A stretch of 5,043 nt of DNA from an uncultured Lachnospiraceae bacterium (lineage in GTDB: Bacteria; Bacillota; Clostridia; Lachnospirales; Lachnospiraceae): assembly GCA_910585005.1 (NCBI GenBank), contig CAJUCN010000054.1:1-5043 (forward strand). Direction: 5' to 3'. Made by a program: the position numbers and the translations under genes. Shown one piece after another: positions 1 to 5,019 of the stretch. A model generated the notes under the pieces. That model was not told the origin of the DNA, made no database searches, and worked only from the letters and a program-made list of their open reading frames with translations. How positions within the stretch are numbered: the first letter of the stretch is position 1; every line of letters begins with the position of its first letter.

Positions 1-434
1 GGCAGATTCCATCCATACATGGGCATTACAAATTTTCTGATCAGGTCACAATAGGATATTTTGAACAGAATCTGATATGGGATGATACGGCAAGGACTCC
101 TATACAGATTGTTTCTGACAACTATCCTGATATGGTGGTGAAAGAAGTCCGCAAAGCCCTTGCCTTGTGTGGTATTTCAAGTAAACACGCCATGCAGCCT
201 GTCGGAACGCTAAGCGGCGGCGAGCAGGCCAAAGTAAAAATGTGTTTGTTGACATTAAAGCCGTGTAATTTTTTGATACTGGACGAGCCAACAAACCATT
301 TAGATATTCAGGCGAAAGATGCGCTAAAAACTGCATTAGTGGAATTTGCTGGTACAATTCTTCTTGTTTCGCATGAAGAAACATTTTATAGAGAATGGGC
401 AGATAGGGTGATTGATATAGAAAAACAGGGTTAA
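1..434 (+). CDS. ABC-F family ATPase, C-terminal fragment (5' end outside window)
   Basis: The reading frame is open from the window edge (first full codon at base 3) to the TAA at 432-434, giving 143 residues of a longer protein. It carries the end of the second nucleotide-binding domain of an ABC-F protein. A Q-loop glutamine lies in GYFEQN (codon at 66). The ABC signature LSGGEQ is at 210-227. The Walker B LILDEP is followed directly by TNHLD (273-305), a combination typical of ABC-F and related soluble ABC ATPases. The switch histidine is in VSHEE (codon at 372). No membrane segment is visible. ABC-F proteins are cytoplasmic twin-ATPase proteins that act on the ribosome, either as translation factors or as antibiotic-resistance ribosomal protection proteins. 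The linker and first ATPase domain that would separate these are missing, so the subtype cannot be given. The protein ends soon after the switch histidine, with no long C-terminal extension. An ATG at 132 is internal, since homologous sequence continues upstream of it. Confidence 0.93.
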   Translation, partial: QIPSIHGHYKFSDQVTIGYFEQNLIWDDTARTPIQIVSDNYPDMVVKEVRKALALCGISSKHAMQPVGTLSGGEQAKVKMCLLTLKPCNFLILDEPTNHLDIQAKDALKTALVEFAGTILLVSHEETFYREWADRVIDIEKQG

Positions 435-462
435 TCGGAAGGGAAAGTAGGCGAATATGCGG

Positions 463-489
463 CGGTCTGCCGTTTCCGCAGGCAGACCG
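463..489. terminator. GC-rich inverted repeat, possible terminator of the ABC-F gene
   Basis: CGGTCTGCC (463-471) and GGCAGACCG (481-489) form a perfect 9-bp stem with a 9-base loop, starting 28 bases after the ABC-F stop codon. The position suits a transcription terminator. However, no T-run follows on the + strand, nor is there one on the complementary side, so it is not a standard intrinsic terminator. It could instead protect the 3' end of the mRNA or be a remnant of a mobile sequence. The stem is certain; the function is a guess. Confidence 0.4.
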
Positions 490-604
490 GGCGGCCTGAT
501 AAGGGAAATTACTTGGAAAGCGGGGAGGTTAGAGGTAATATGCTGTCAAGTACCTTTCCCGGTTTTTATCTGTCTTTCGGAGAAAAATCTGTATAACAGG
601 GATT

Positions 605-682
605 GATAAGATATATATTTTTCATAATTTTTTTAAAAAAGTAAGTGTTTTTAAATTTTTATTCGTATTATATTATATAAAA
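605..682 (+). promoter_or_regulatory. AT-rich putative promoter region of the sigma factor operon
   Basis: This stretch is almost entirely A and T and ends about 40 bases before the sigma factor start. Several -10-like hexamers overlap (TATTAT at 666-671 and 671-676, TATATA at 674-679). The best -35 partner for the 671 hexamer at 17-base spacing, TTTTTA at 648-653, is poor. An alternative ECF-type reading is a TAAGTG-like -35 element (642-647) and CGTA (664-667), 16 bases apart. CGT at -10 is common in ECF promoters, so autoregulation is possible. The sequence alone cannot decide between these readings. Confidence 0.35.
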
Positions 683-692
683 CTGGCCAGTT
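681..692. repeat. Perfect 12-bp palindrome, possible operator
   Basis: AACTGGCCAGTT is its own reverse complement. It lies directly after the AT-rich -10-like block and 16 bases before the ribosome binding site of the sigma factor gene, where a dimeric repressor or activator could bind. About one 12-bp perfect palindrome is expected by chance in 5 kb, so only its position makes it notable. Confidence 0.3.
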
Positions 693-708
693 AAATGTAC
701 TGTTTGAG

Positions 709-715
709 AAAGGGG
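709..715 (+). promoter_or_regulatory. Ribosome binding site deciding the sigma factor start
   Basis: AAAGGGG lies 8 bases before the ATG at 724 and 5 bases before the GTG at 721. The first spacing is closer to the optimum, so ATG 724 is preferred. The two candidate starts are adjacent in-frame codons and differ by one residue. Confidence 0.6.
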
Positions 716-723
716 TATCTGTG

Positions 724-1275
724 ATGAATGATAAAAAAATAATCTCAGCAATCGAAGCACGGGACGAGCAGATGCTGGCATTTGTAGTACAGAAATTTTC
801 CAAACTTCTCTGGAAGATTGCTGCATCCATTTTAATCAATGCGACTTCCGCTCAAGATGTGGAGGAATGTGTAGCAGATGTGTTTATTTATCTGTGGCAA
901 TATCCTGAAAAGTATGATCCTGACAAAGCGAAGCTATCTTCATGGCTTTCTGTAGTCGCAAGGTCGAAGGCAGTGGACAGTTACCGCCGGATCACCAGAA
1001 AAAGGGAAATATCTATGGAAGAGATTGTGGTGGAAAGCCTGGGATACGCTGAAAATGATGTGGCAGATGAAGAAAAGGATAAATTGCGCTCCTGTATTGA
1101 AGGATTGGACGAAAAGGAAAAAGAGCTGGTCATAAGGCGGTATTACTATGAGCAGAAACCGGCGGAGATTGCGGTTGCACTGGATATGCCAAAGAAACAG
1201 GTGGAAAACAGATTATATTATGTGAGACAGAAACTGAGAAAAATGATGGAGAAGCAGGAAGGAGAGCGGTCATGA
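724..1275 (+). CDS. ECF-type sigma-70 family RNA polymerase sigma factor
   Basis: This 183-residue protein has the size and two-domain plan of extracytoplasmic function (ECF) sigma factors, which direct RNA polymerase to a small stress or signal regulon. Residues ~15-92 are sigma region 2. They include DVEECVADVFIYLW (45-58), matching the conserved region 2.1-2.2 that binds the core polymerase, then LSSWLSVVARSKAVDSYRR (71-89), matching regions 2.3-2.4 that melt and read the -10 element. Residues ~93-119 are an acidic linker. Residues ~120-175 are region 4, with LDEKEKELVIRRYYYEQKPAEIA followed by a helix-turn-helix ending in VENRLYYVRQKLRK, which reads the -35 element. Regions 1 and 3 are absent, as in ECF factors. 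ATG 724 is chosen over GTG 721 from ribosome binding site spacing. The stop overlaps the next start by 4 bases (ATGA), indicating translational coupling with a membrane protein, the usual layout of a sigma/anti-sigma pair. Its exact ECF group is not recognised. Confidence 0.93.
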   Translation: MNDKKIISAIEARDEQMLAFVVQKFSKLLWKIAASILINATSAQDVEECVADVFIYLWQYPEKYDPDKAKLSSWLSVVARSKAVDSYRRITRKREISMEEIVVESLGYAENDVADEEKDKLRSCIEGLDEKEKELVIRRYYYEQKPAEIAVALDMPKKQVENRLYYVRQKLRKMMEKQEGERS

Positions 1276-2291
1276 TGAAAGAAAAACATTTCATGAAAAA
1301 GTACAGCAGAGAAAACCTTAAGGATATACAGGCTATTGTGCAGGAGAAAACAGGAGCAGCCATTGTTCCGGACAGAAAGCCGGCCGGATATAAAATCAGG
1401 AAGATGGCGTTTTTAGCTGGCAGTTTGTTATGTTTGGTATCGCTAAGTGTTTTTGCTTATGCAAAGTTTTCAGGCCTGAATGGGGATTTGGCAGGGTTTG
1501 CATCAGCCTATCAGGGTGATGGCAGGTTTGAGATTGTCATTATAAATGATTCCGACAAGGAATTGGAGCTGCAAGATGATGTAAAGGTCATGCAGTGGTC
1601 AACTAGTAAAGAGGTAGAAGGGGACAGTGGTAAGATCAGGATGTCCGGACAGACAATATTGCCTCACTCTCAGGGAGTCGTTTCCATTGATATATCAGAA
1701 GGCTATGATGTGAAGGCAATGGAAGAAAATCTGCCGGAAGGAGATTGGTACTATTTTATTTTGACTAATAATAATTTTGCCTTTGGGCAGGACTGGATGT
1801 GTTCCTTTGACTTTGATATCGAACAGACAGAAGATGTCATGGACAGATCGGCAGATTTTATGGAGCAGATAGCAGGGGAACAAAGGACAGAAGAAAAGCA
1901 GTATGGTACGGGAGAGCTGGTCTTCCCGGAATGGAGCTGGCCTACAGTCAGCAGGAAAGTGTCAGGGCTTTATGGCATACGGGAAAATGGAACTCATTCG
2001 GATCATATAAATATTGCCGGAACAGCCGGAGATGAAATCTATGCAGTTGCAGATGGAGTGGTGCTGGAGGCAGCATTTGAAAGCTACTCTGGAAACTTCA
2101 TTGTAGTGGATTTAGGAGATGGCATTACAGCTAAATATGGGCATCTGAAGGAAATAAAGGTGTCCGAAGGCGAGGAAATAAAGCAGGGACAGGTTATCGC
2201 AATATTGGGACAGACCGGAATGGCTACAGGCCCTAATCTGATGTTTGCAGTAAGCATCAATGGGGAGGAAGTCAACCCATTTGTAGAATAG
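1272..2291 (+). CDS. Membrane-anchored protein with degenerate M23/LytM domain, putative anti-sigma factor
   Basis: This 339-residue protein starts at ATG 1272 inside the sigma factor stop (ATGA overlap), with GGAAGGAG at 1257-1264. Residues 1-44 are basic and cytoplasmic, with a likely helix (YSRENLKDIQAIVQEK) that could bind the sigma factor. Residues 45-63 form one transmembrane segment. Residues ~68-185 are a beta-rich extracellular region, perhaps Ig-like (inferred from alternating hydrophobic strands). Residues ~223-337 match the M23 peptidase/LytM fold, including YGHL (289-292) and an LGQTGMATGPN segment (312-322). M23 endopeptidases need a HxxxD zinc site in a HxGID-type motif and a HxH motif in GPHLHF. 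Here the first reads SDHIN (243-247, His to Ser and Asp to Asn) and the second GPNLMF (320-325, both His lost). Only YGH His291 remains, so cleavage is unlikely. Known inactive LytM domains, such as B. subtilis SpoIIQ and E. coli EnvC/NlpD, bind partners instead. The anti-sigma role is inferred from gene order and topology, not from a recognised anti-sigma domain. Confidence 0.85.
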   Translation: MMKEKHFMKKYSRENLKDIQAIVQEKTGAAIVPDRKPAGYKIRKMAFLAGSLLCLVSLSVFAYAKFSGLNGDLAGFASAYQGDGRFEIVIINDSDKELELQDDVKVMQWSTSKEVEGDSGKIRMSGQTILPHSQGVVSIDISEGYDVKAMEENLPEGDWYYFILTNNNFAFGQDWMCSFDFDIEQTEDVMDRSADFMEQIAGEQRTEEKQYGTGELVFPEWSWPTVSRKVSGLYGIRENGTHSDHINIAGTAGDEIYAVADGVVLEAAFESYSGNFIVVDLGDGITAKYGHLKEIKVSEGEEIKQGQVIAILGQTGMATGPNLMFAVSINGEEVNPFVE

Positions 2292-2322
2292 AAAGACAAC
2301 TTCCTATCAAAAGAAAAAGACA

Positions 2323-2351
2323 GCTTCTATCAGCCTATATCGGCTGGAAGC
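2323..2351. repeat. Intergenic hairpin before the lipoprotein gene
   Basis: GCTTC (2323-2327) pairs with GAAGC (2347-2351), and CAGCC (2331-2335) pairs with GGCTG (2342-2346). A 3-base bulge (TAT) interrupts the left side and the loop is 6 bases. It fills most of the 75-base gap before the lipoprotein start and ends just before its ribosome binding site. With no T-run it is not an intrinsic terminator. It could tune the downstream ratio by RNA processing or by folding near the ribosome binding site. Confidence 0.45.
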
Positions 2352-2366
2352 AGAACGGAGGCAGGT

Positions 2367-3560
2367 ATGTATAAAAAACGTATGATAATAACGGTTATGA
2401 TGGCTGTATGCTTTATAGCAGCCTGCGCACATAAACCGGACAGTGAGGAACAGGTAGACATCAGAGATGCCGTGGGAGACAGCGGGCATCAGGAAAGCTG
2501 GATGGAGGAAGACGGAGCGGGAAGCCTGTCCAATGATGAAAAGACTGCTTCGGATGGCGAGGCTGCCCCGGCCAGCAGTTTCCCTGAAATTAATCCCACA
2601 GAATCCCCGAACTATTCTTTCGACAGGGAGATTTCTGAATTCCTTGATGCCTGCGCTGGCACAAGGATTGAGCAAACCATTCCGGCAGCGGATGGTACAT
2701 CGCTCCTTATCAGTGCAGACGTCAACGTGGAGGGGATAACCAGAGTCAGCCAGTATGAATATGTCCTGACAGATATTACAGAGGAAATACGTGCAGATCT
2801 TTTTAAGTCGGTATTTCCGGAAACGGCGGATCAGGCTGAATATGATGAAATGAATGATGTCTGGACACTTGATATTGATGTTGCCATAAGGAATTATTTT
2901 CTGTACCAGATCAGCTATTCCAATGGAGGGACCACCATTCCCGGTGAACAGATTATCGTGTTTGAAAACAGGTATTATGACCTGTATCCTTTTGAGGATA
3001 ATCGGCTCGGTTCTGTTTCAGACAGCAGGGTAAATGCTTCTCTGGACGAGGCAGAGAGTATATGCAGGCAGATAGTGGATTCCATAACAGATGCAGGGGA
3101 TTATGCAGCGGACTCTATCCAGGCTTACGGGAAGAGTGGGAGGCGTCCTTATCTGAAACTGGTATTTAAGCGTATGTTGGATGGTATGCCCGTAACGGCA
3201 TACAATGACCTGGTATTTTTGTTTGATAATGATGGCATTGAAAAGGTGACTGGTTCCCTGTTTTCCGTAAATGAGACAGGGCTGGATCAAAAAATGCTTT
3301 CTCCGGAGGAGGCCGTCGGGAAATTGCAGGAACAGGCAGAACTTTTGGACTTTGAGGGGGAGAGCCATGTTACAGTTACCGAGATCACTTTGGAGTATGT
3401 GGTGGTCATATCTACTGATGGTCAGATACTGGTCACACCTTTTTGGAGACTTCTGCTTGGAGAGAATGAGGATGAGAGGAACTTCCTGCGCCAGAAGATA
3501 CTTGGAATTGATGCGGTTACGGGGGAACTGATATGGGAAGAACGTGGAAATACGCTGTGA
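2367..3560 (+). CDS. Putative lipoprotein of unknown function (397 aa)
   Basis: I do not recognise a named family. The start at ATG 2367 is supported by GGAGG at 2357-2361 (5-base spacing) and by an immediate signal peptide. Residues 2-6 are basic (YKKRM), residues 7-19 are hydrophobic, and the lipobox IAAC puts the lipidated cysteine at position 20. The mature protein should therefore be anchored on the outer face of the membrane. Residues ~21-82 are acidic, low in hydrophobics and rich in Ser, Pro, Glu and Asp, probably a flexible spacer. Residues ~85-397 look folded. The last part (RRPYLKLVFKRMLDG from 259, then TPFWRLLL at 357 and ILGIDAVTGELIWE at 378-391) resembles PepSY or YycH/YycI-like extracytoplasmic regulatory folds, in which a strand ends in a DAxTGE-like turn. 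This is a weak pattern match. It lies 75 bases after the LytM-like gene on the same strand, so co-transcription is likely. An accessory role in the same envelope-signalling pathway is inferred. Confidence 0.8.
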   Translation: MYKKRMIITVMMAVCFIAACAHKPDSEEQVDIRDAVGDSGHQESWMEEDGAGSLSNDEKTASDGEAAPASSFPEINPTESPNYSFDREISEFLDACAGTRIEQTIPAADGTSLLISADVNVEGITRVSQYEYVLTDITEEIRADLFKSVFPETADQAEYDEMNDVWTLDIDVAIRNYFLYQISYSNGGTTIPGEQIIVFENRYYDLYPFEDNRLGSVSDSRVNASLDEAESICRQIVDSITDAGDYAADSIQAYGKSGRRPYLKLVFKRMLDGMPVTAYNDLVFLFDNDGIEKVTGSLFSVNETGLDQKMLSPEEAVGKLQEQAELLDFEGESHVTVTEITLEYVVVISTDGQILVTPFWRLLLGENEDERNFLRQKILGIDAVTGELIWEERGNTL

Positions 3561-3576
3561 GCAATACAGCATTTGG

Positions 3577-3618
3577 GGAGAAGCTATAGAATGCATACCA
3601 CTAATAAGGTATTTCTCC
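3577..3618. repeat. Bulged inverted repeat between the two lipoprotein genes
   Basis: GGAGAA (3577-3582) can pair with TTCTCC (3613-3618), and ATACC (3595-3599) with GGTAT (3608-3612). The two 3' arms are contiguous, while the 5' arms are separated by 12 unpaired bases. It starts 17 bases after the first lipoprotein stop. No T-run follows, so it is at best a weak or factor-dependent transcript end. No convincing promoter for the next gene is visible in this gap, so read-through from upstream remains possible. Confidence 0.3.
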
Positions 3619-3666
3619 GGTTTCCGGCAGATATAGGAATTAGGGAGCAGGAGATTATATCAAAAT

Positions 3667-3671
3667 GGAGG
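3667..3671 (+). promoter_or_regulatory. Ribosome binding site deciding the start of the second lipoprotein
   Basis: GGAGG lies 8 bases before ATG 3680, only 2 bases before ATG 3674, and overlaps ATG 3665. It therefore favours 3680, which also gives a standard lipoprotein signal peptide beginning MKK. A second AGGAG at 3649-3653, 11 bases before ATG 3665, leaves the longer form possible but less likely. Confidence 0.65.
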
Positions 3672-3679
3672 AAATGTTG

Positions 3680-4303
3680 ATGAAGAAAGAGGTAGGGTAC
3701 TTCTTAGCGGTGATGTGTGTGTTGACATTAGTAGGATGTGGCACATTAGATAATGCGGAAAAAACAGAGGACAATCTTGCACAGTCTGCTGTGGAAGAAA
3801 GTATAGCATCAGAAGAAATCAATGTTGTGTCAGTATTGGCTGGTGTACAGGAGCCGATGCAGGACACTCAATTAGTGGCAGATGTTCTATCACAACCGGA
3901 AGAAGCGGATTATCAGAAAGATGCTGAGAAAGGTAATTCTGATATACAGGAAAAGGAAGAATGTTTAATGGATGTTACTGAAGCCGTGGAAGCAGAACAG
4001 GATAATCAAATAACTGTCCGGGAAGACATAATAAATGTAAATGAAATTAATGAGCAGGGTGGAATAATTGAATTTGCAGGAGATATGACATATAAAGAGT
4101 TTATAGATTTGGATTGGGTTTCAGATATTGATAACAGTTTGGATGAGGATACAAGCGTATATATCGTTAAGATATATTACCCGAATGGGTTTGAACATCA
4201 TAAGGTTGGAAAAATTGAAAACTGCGAGGCAATAGGAGTATACCGTACAGATGATGGTGAGTATTTGGGCGGCAGTTTTAGAGAGAGAGTCACTCAAAGC
4301 TAA
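3680..4303 (+). CDS. Small acidic putative lipoprotein of unknown function (207 aa)
   Basis: I do not recognise the family. Three in-frame ATGs exist (3665, 3674, 3680). The last is chosen because GGAGG sits 8 bases before it and the protein then begins MKK. A hydrophobic stretch (residues 5-18) follows, with the lipobox LVGC and lipidated cysteine at residue 20. From 3665 the product would be 212 residues. Residues ~21-115 are strongly acidic, rich in Glu, Asp, Gln and Ser with few aromatics, and look like a long flexible spacer. The only clearly foldable part is residues ~126-200, with a FAGDMTYKEFIDLDWV segment and a beta-rich end (YIVKIYYPNGF, then GVYRTDDGEYLGG). The protein should be anchored outside the membrane. 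The gene follows the larger lipoprotein by 119 bases on the same strand, so it may be in the same operon or have its own promoter. GC is low (19 of 60 bases in 4021-4080). Confidence 0.75.
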   Translation: MKKEVGYFLAVMCVLTLVGCGTLDNAEKTEDNLAQSAVEESIASEEINVVSVLAGVQEPMQDTQLVADVLSQPEEADYQKDAEKGNSDIQEKEECLMDVTEAVEAEQDNQITVREDIINVNEINEQGGIIEFAGDMTYKEFIDLDWVSDIDNSLDEDTSVYIVKIYYPNGFEHHKVGKIENCEAIGVYRTDDGEYLGGSFRERVTQS

Positions 4304-4323
4304 GAAGAAATGTAGAATACATT

Positions 4324-4352
4324 TTGTAGGATGAGATTGTGGCTGTTATCAT
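4324..4352 (+). promoter_or_regulatory. Putative promoter of the 4452 gene (extended -10 type)
   Basis: TTGTAG (4324-4329) and TATCAT (4347-4352) are separated by 17 bases, the optimal spacing for the housekeeping sigma factor. The -10 element matches TATAAT at 5 of 6 positions and is preceded by TG plus one base (4344-4346), the extended -10 feature. The -35 matches TTGACA at only 3 of 6. Transcription would start near 4359, about 93 bases before the ATG at 4452, leaving a long GC-rich leader. Confidence 0.42.
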
Positions 4353-4391
4353 AGGAATTCCCCCACGGAAGCATCTCACCAACAAGCCACA
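4332..4391. repeat. Interleaved inverted repeats upstream of the 4452 gene
   Basis: TGAGAT (4332-4337) is complementary to ATCTCA (4373-4378). Immediately next to it, TGTGGCTGTT (4338-4347) is complementary to AACAAGCCACA (4381-4391) with one bulged A at 4384. The pairings cross, so as RNA they would form an H-type pseudoknot with the two stems stacked, or act as alternative hairpins. As DNA they could be protein-binding half sites. They overlap the putative promoter, so the RNA interpretation requires transcription from further upstream. Confidence 0.4.
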
Positions 4392-4451
4392 GCCTGACAA
4401 GGCAGGGCGGGCATCCCCGGTTTTCCGGCAAAACAGAGAGAGGCGATTGAA

Positions 4452-4982
4452 ATGAATATAACAGGAATAGCAAAAAGCCATCATGCGGGCATCCCAAAGG
4501 CATCATCCGGGAAGGACTGGAAGCTGTCTGATTCCCTACGGGAGAAGATAGCCGGATACGCCAGGGAGGATGCGGCGCAGGGCATCTATATGGGGAATAA
4601 GTTCCTCGCCCTGCGGAAAAGCGAGGTCGCCAAAGTCGCGCCGGACAGGGCGGCGCTGATGGGGAAGGTCAGTCAGGAAATGGCGGACATGAAAACGATA
4701 CGGGAGGCTGACAGGCGGTGGCTGTGCCTCCTGTTCGGGGAGCCGTATGAAGCTAAGTTCCAGTCCGAGGGGACGGGCTCCGCCGTCCATGTGTATGACG
4801 GGAACGGTGACGAGGTACTGACCTACACGGCGGGCGTGGGCTGGCATGAGAAGGAGTCGAAGGCGGAGACGCAGGTACACGGGGCTATGAAGGCCGCCTA
4901 CTTTGATGCGTTCCGGGCGGCAAGGCAGGAGATAAATGCCGGGGCCGTGGAAATGCAGGGAGGTTTTGATGCGAGGGCGTGA
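4452..4982 (+). CDS. Conserved-looking hypothetical protein, GC-rich gene (176 aa)
   Basis: I cannot name the family with confidence. The ATG at 4452 follows AGAGAGG (4437-4443) by 8 bases, and the frame is closed by TGA at 4980-4982. No signal peptide or membrane segment is visible, so the product is probably cytoplasmic. The N-terminus (about 25 residues) is Ser/Lys/Gly-rich and likely disordered. Residues ~25-100 appear mostly helical and charged (LREKIAGYAREDAAQG, then MADMKTIREADRRW). Residues ~110-135 are beta-like (AVHVYDGNGDEVLTYTAGVGWHEKES), and a second helix follows (AMKAAYFDAFRAARQEI). GC is much higher than in the gene before it (40 of 60 bases in 4621-4680 versus 19 of 60 in 4021-4080), indicating a different origin or expression class. 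The opposite-strand open frame over this gene is a composition artefact. Part of its leader is repeated after its stop, which may mean a related gene follows. Confidence 0.75.
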   Translation: MNITGIAKSHHAGIPKASSGKDWKLSDSLREKIAGYAREDAAQGIYMGNKFLALRKSEVAKVAPDRAALMGKVSQEMADMKTIREADRRWLCLLFGEPYEAKFQSEGTGSAVHVYDGNGDEVLTYTAGVGWHEKESKAETQVHGAMKAAYFDAFRAARQEINAGAVEMQGGFDARA

Positions 4983-5019
4983 GGCAAATACGAATGAGAA
5001 ATAGTGGCAGTGCGGCATG

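Larger units (their letters stand above)
435..723. other. Intergenic region between the ABC-F gene and the sigma factor gene
   Basis: No convincing gene is visible in these 289 bases on either strand. The first part, to about 540, is relatively GC-rich and holds one strong inverted repeat. The part from about 600 to 682 is extremely AT-rich, with runs of A and T, as expected of a promoter region. The region separates an apparent housekeeping or resistance gene from the regulatory operon and probably holds both a transcript end and a promoter. Confidence 0.6.

Noticed and set aside
2295..2332. Imperfect direct repeat GACAACTTCCTATCA / GACAGCTTCTATCA
   Set aside because: There are only two short imperfect copies 24 bases apart in an AG-rich intergenic stretch. 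This is not enough to call a binding-site array or a duplication.
3018..3596. Minus-strand open frame of 192 codons over the 3' half of the large lipoprotein gene
   Set aside because: It overlaps a gene with a clear signal peptide and ribosome binding site, and its translation shows no family features.
241..3730. Near-identical words at 241-257 and 3714-3730 (TGTGT[T/G]TGTTGACATTA), also resembling a -35 TTGACA box
   Set aside because: Both lie in frame inside coding regions and encode similar hydrophobic runs (CLLTL and CVLTL). Neither has a partner -10 in a sensible promoter position. Coincidence of codon use is the simpler explanation.
4308..4324. AAATGTA / TACATTT hairpin right after the second lipoprotein stop, as a terminator
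   Set aside because: The stem is short and almost all A-T with a 3-base loop, and no proper T-run follows. It is too weak to call.
4536..5018. Minus-strand open frame of 160 codons over the GC-rich gene
   Set aside because: It lies opposite a gene with a good ribosome binding site. It is explained by GC-rich codon use, which removes stop codons on the other strand. Its product is rich in Arg, Pro and His with no recognisable domain.
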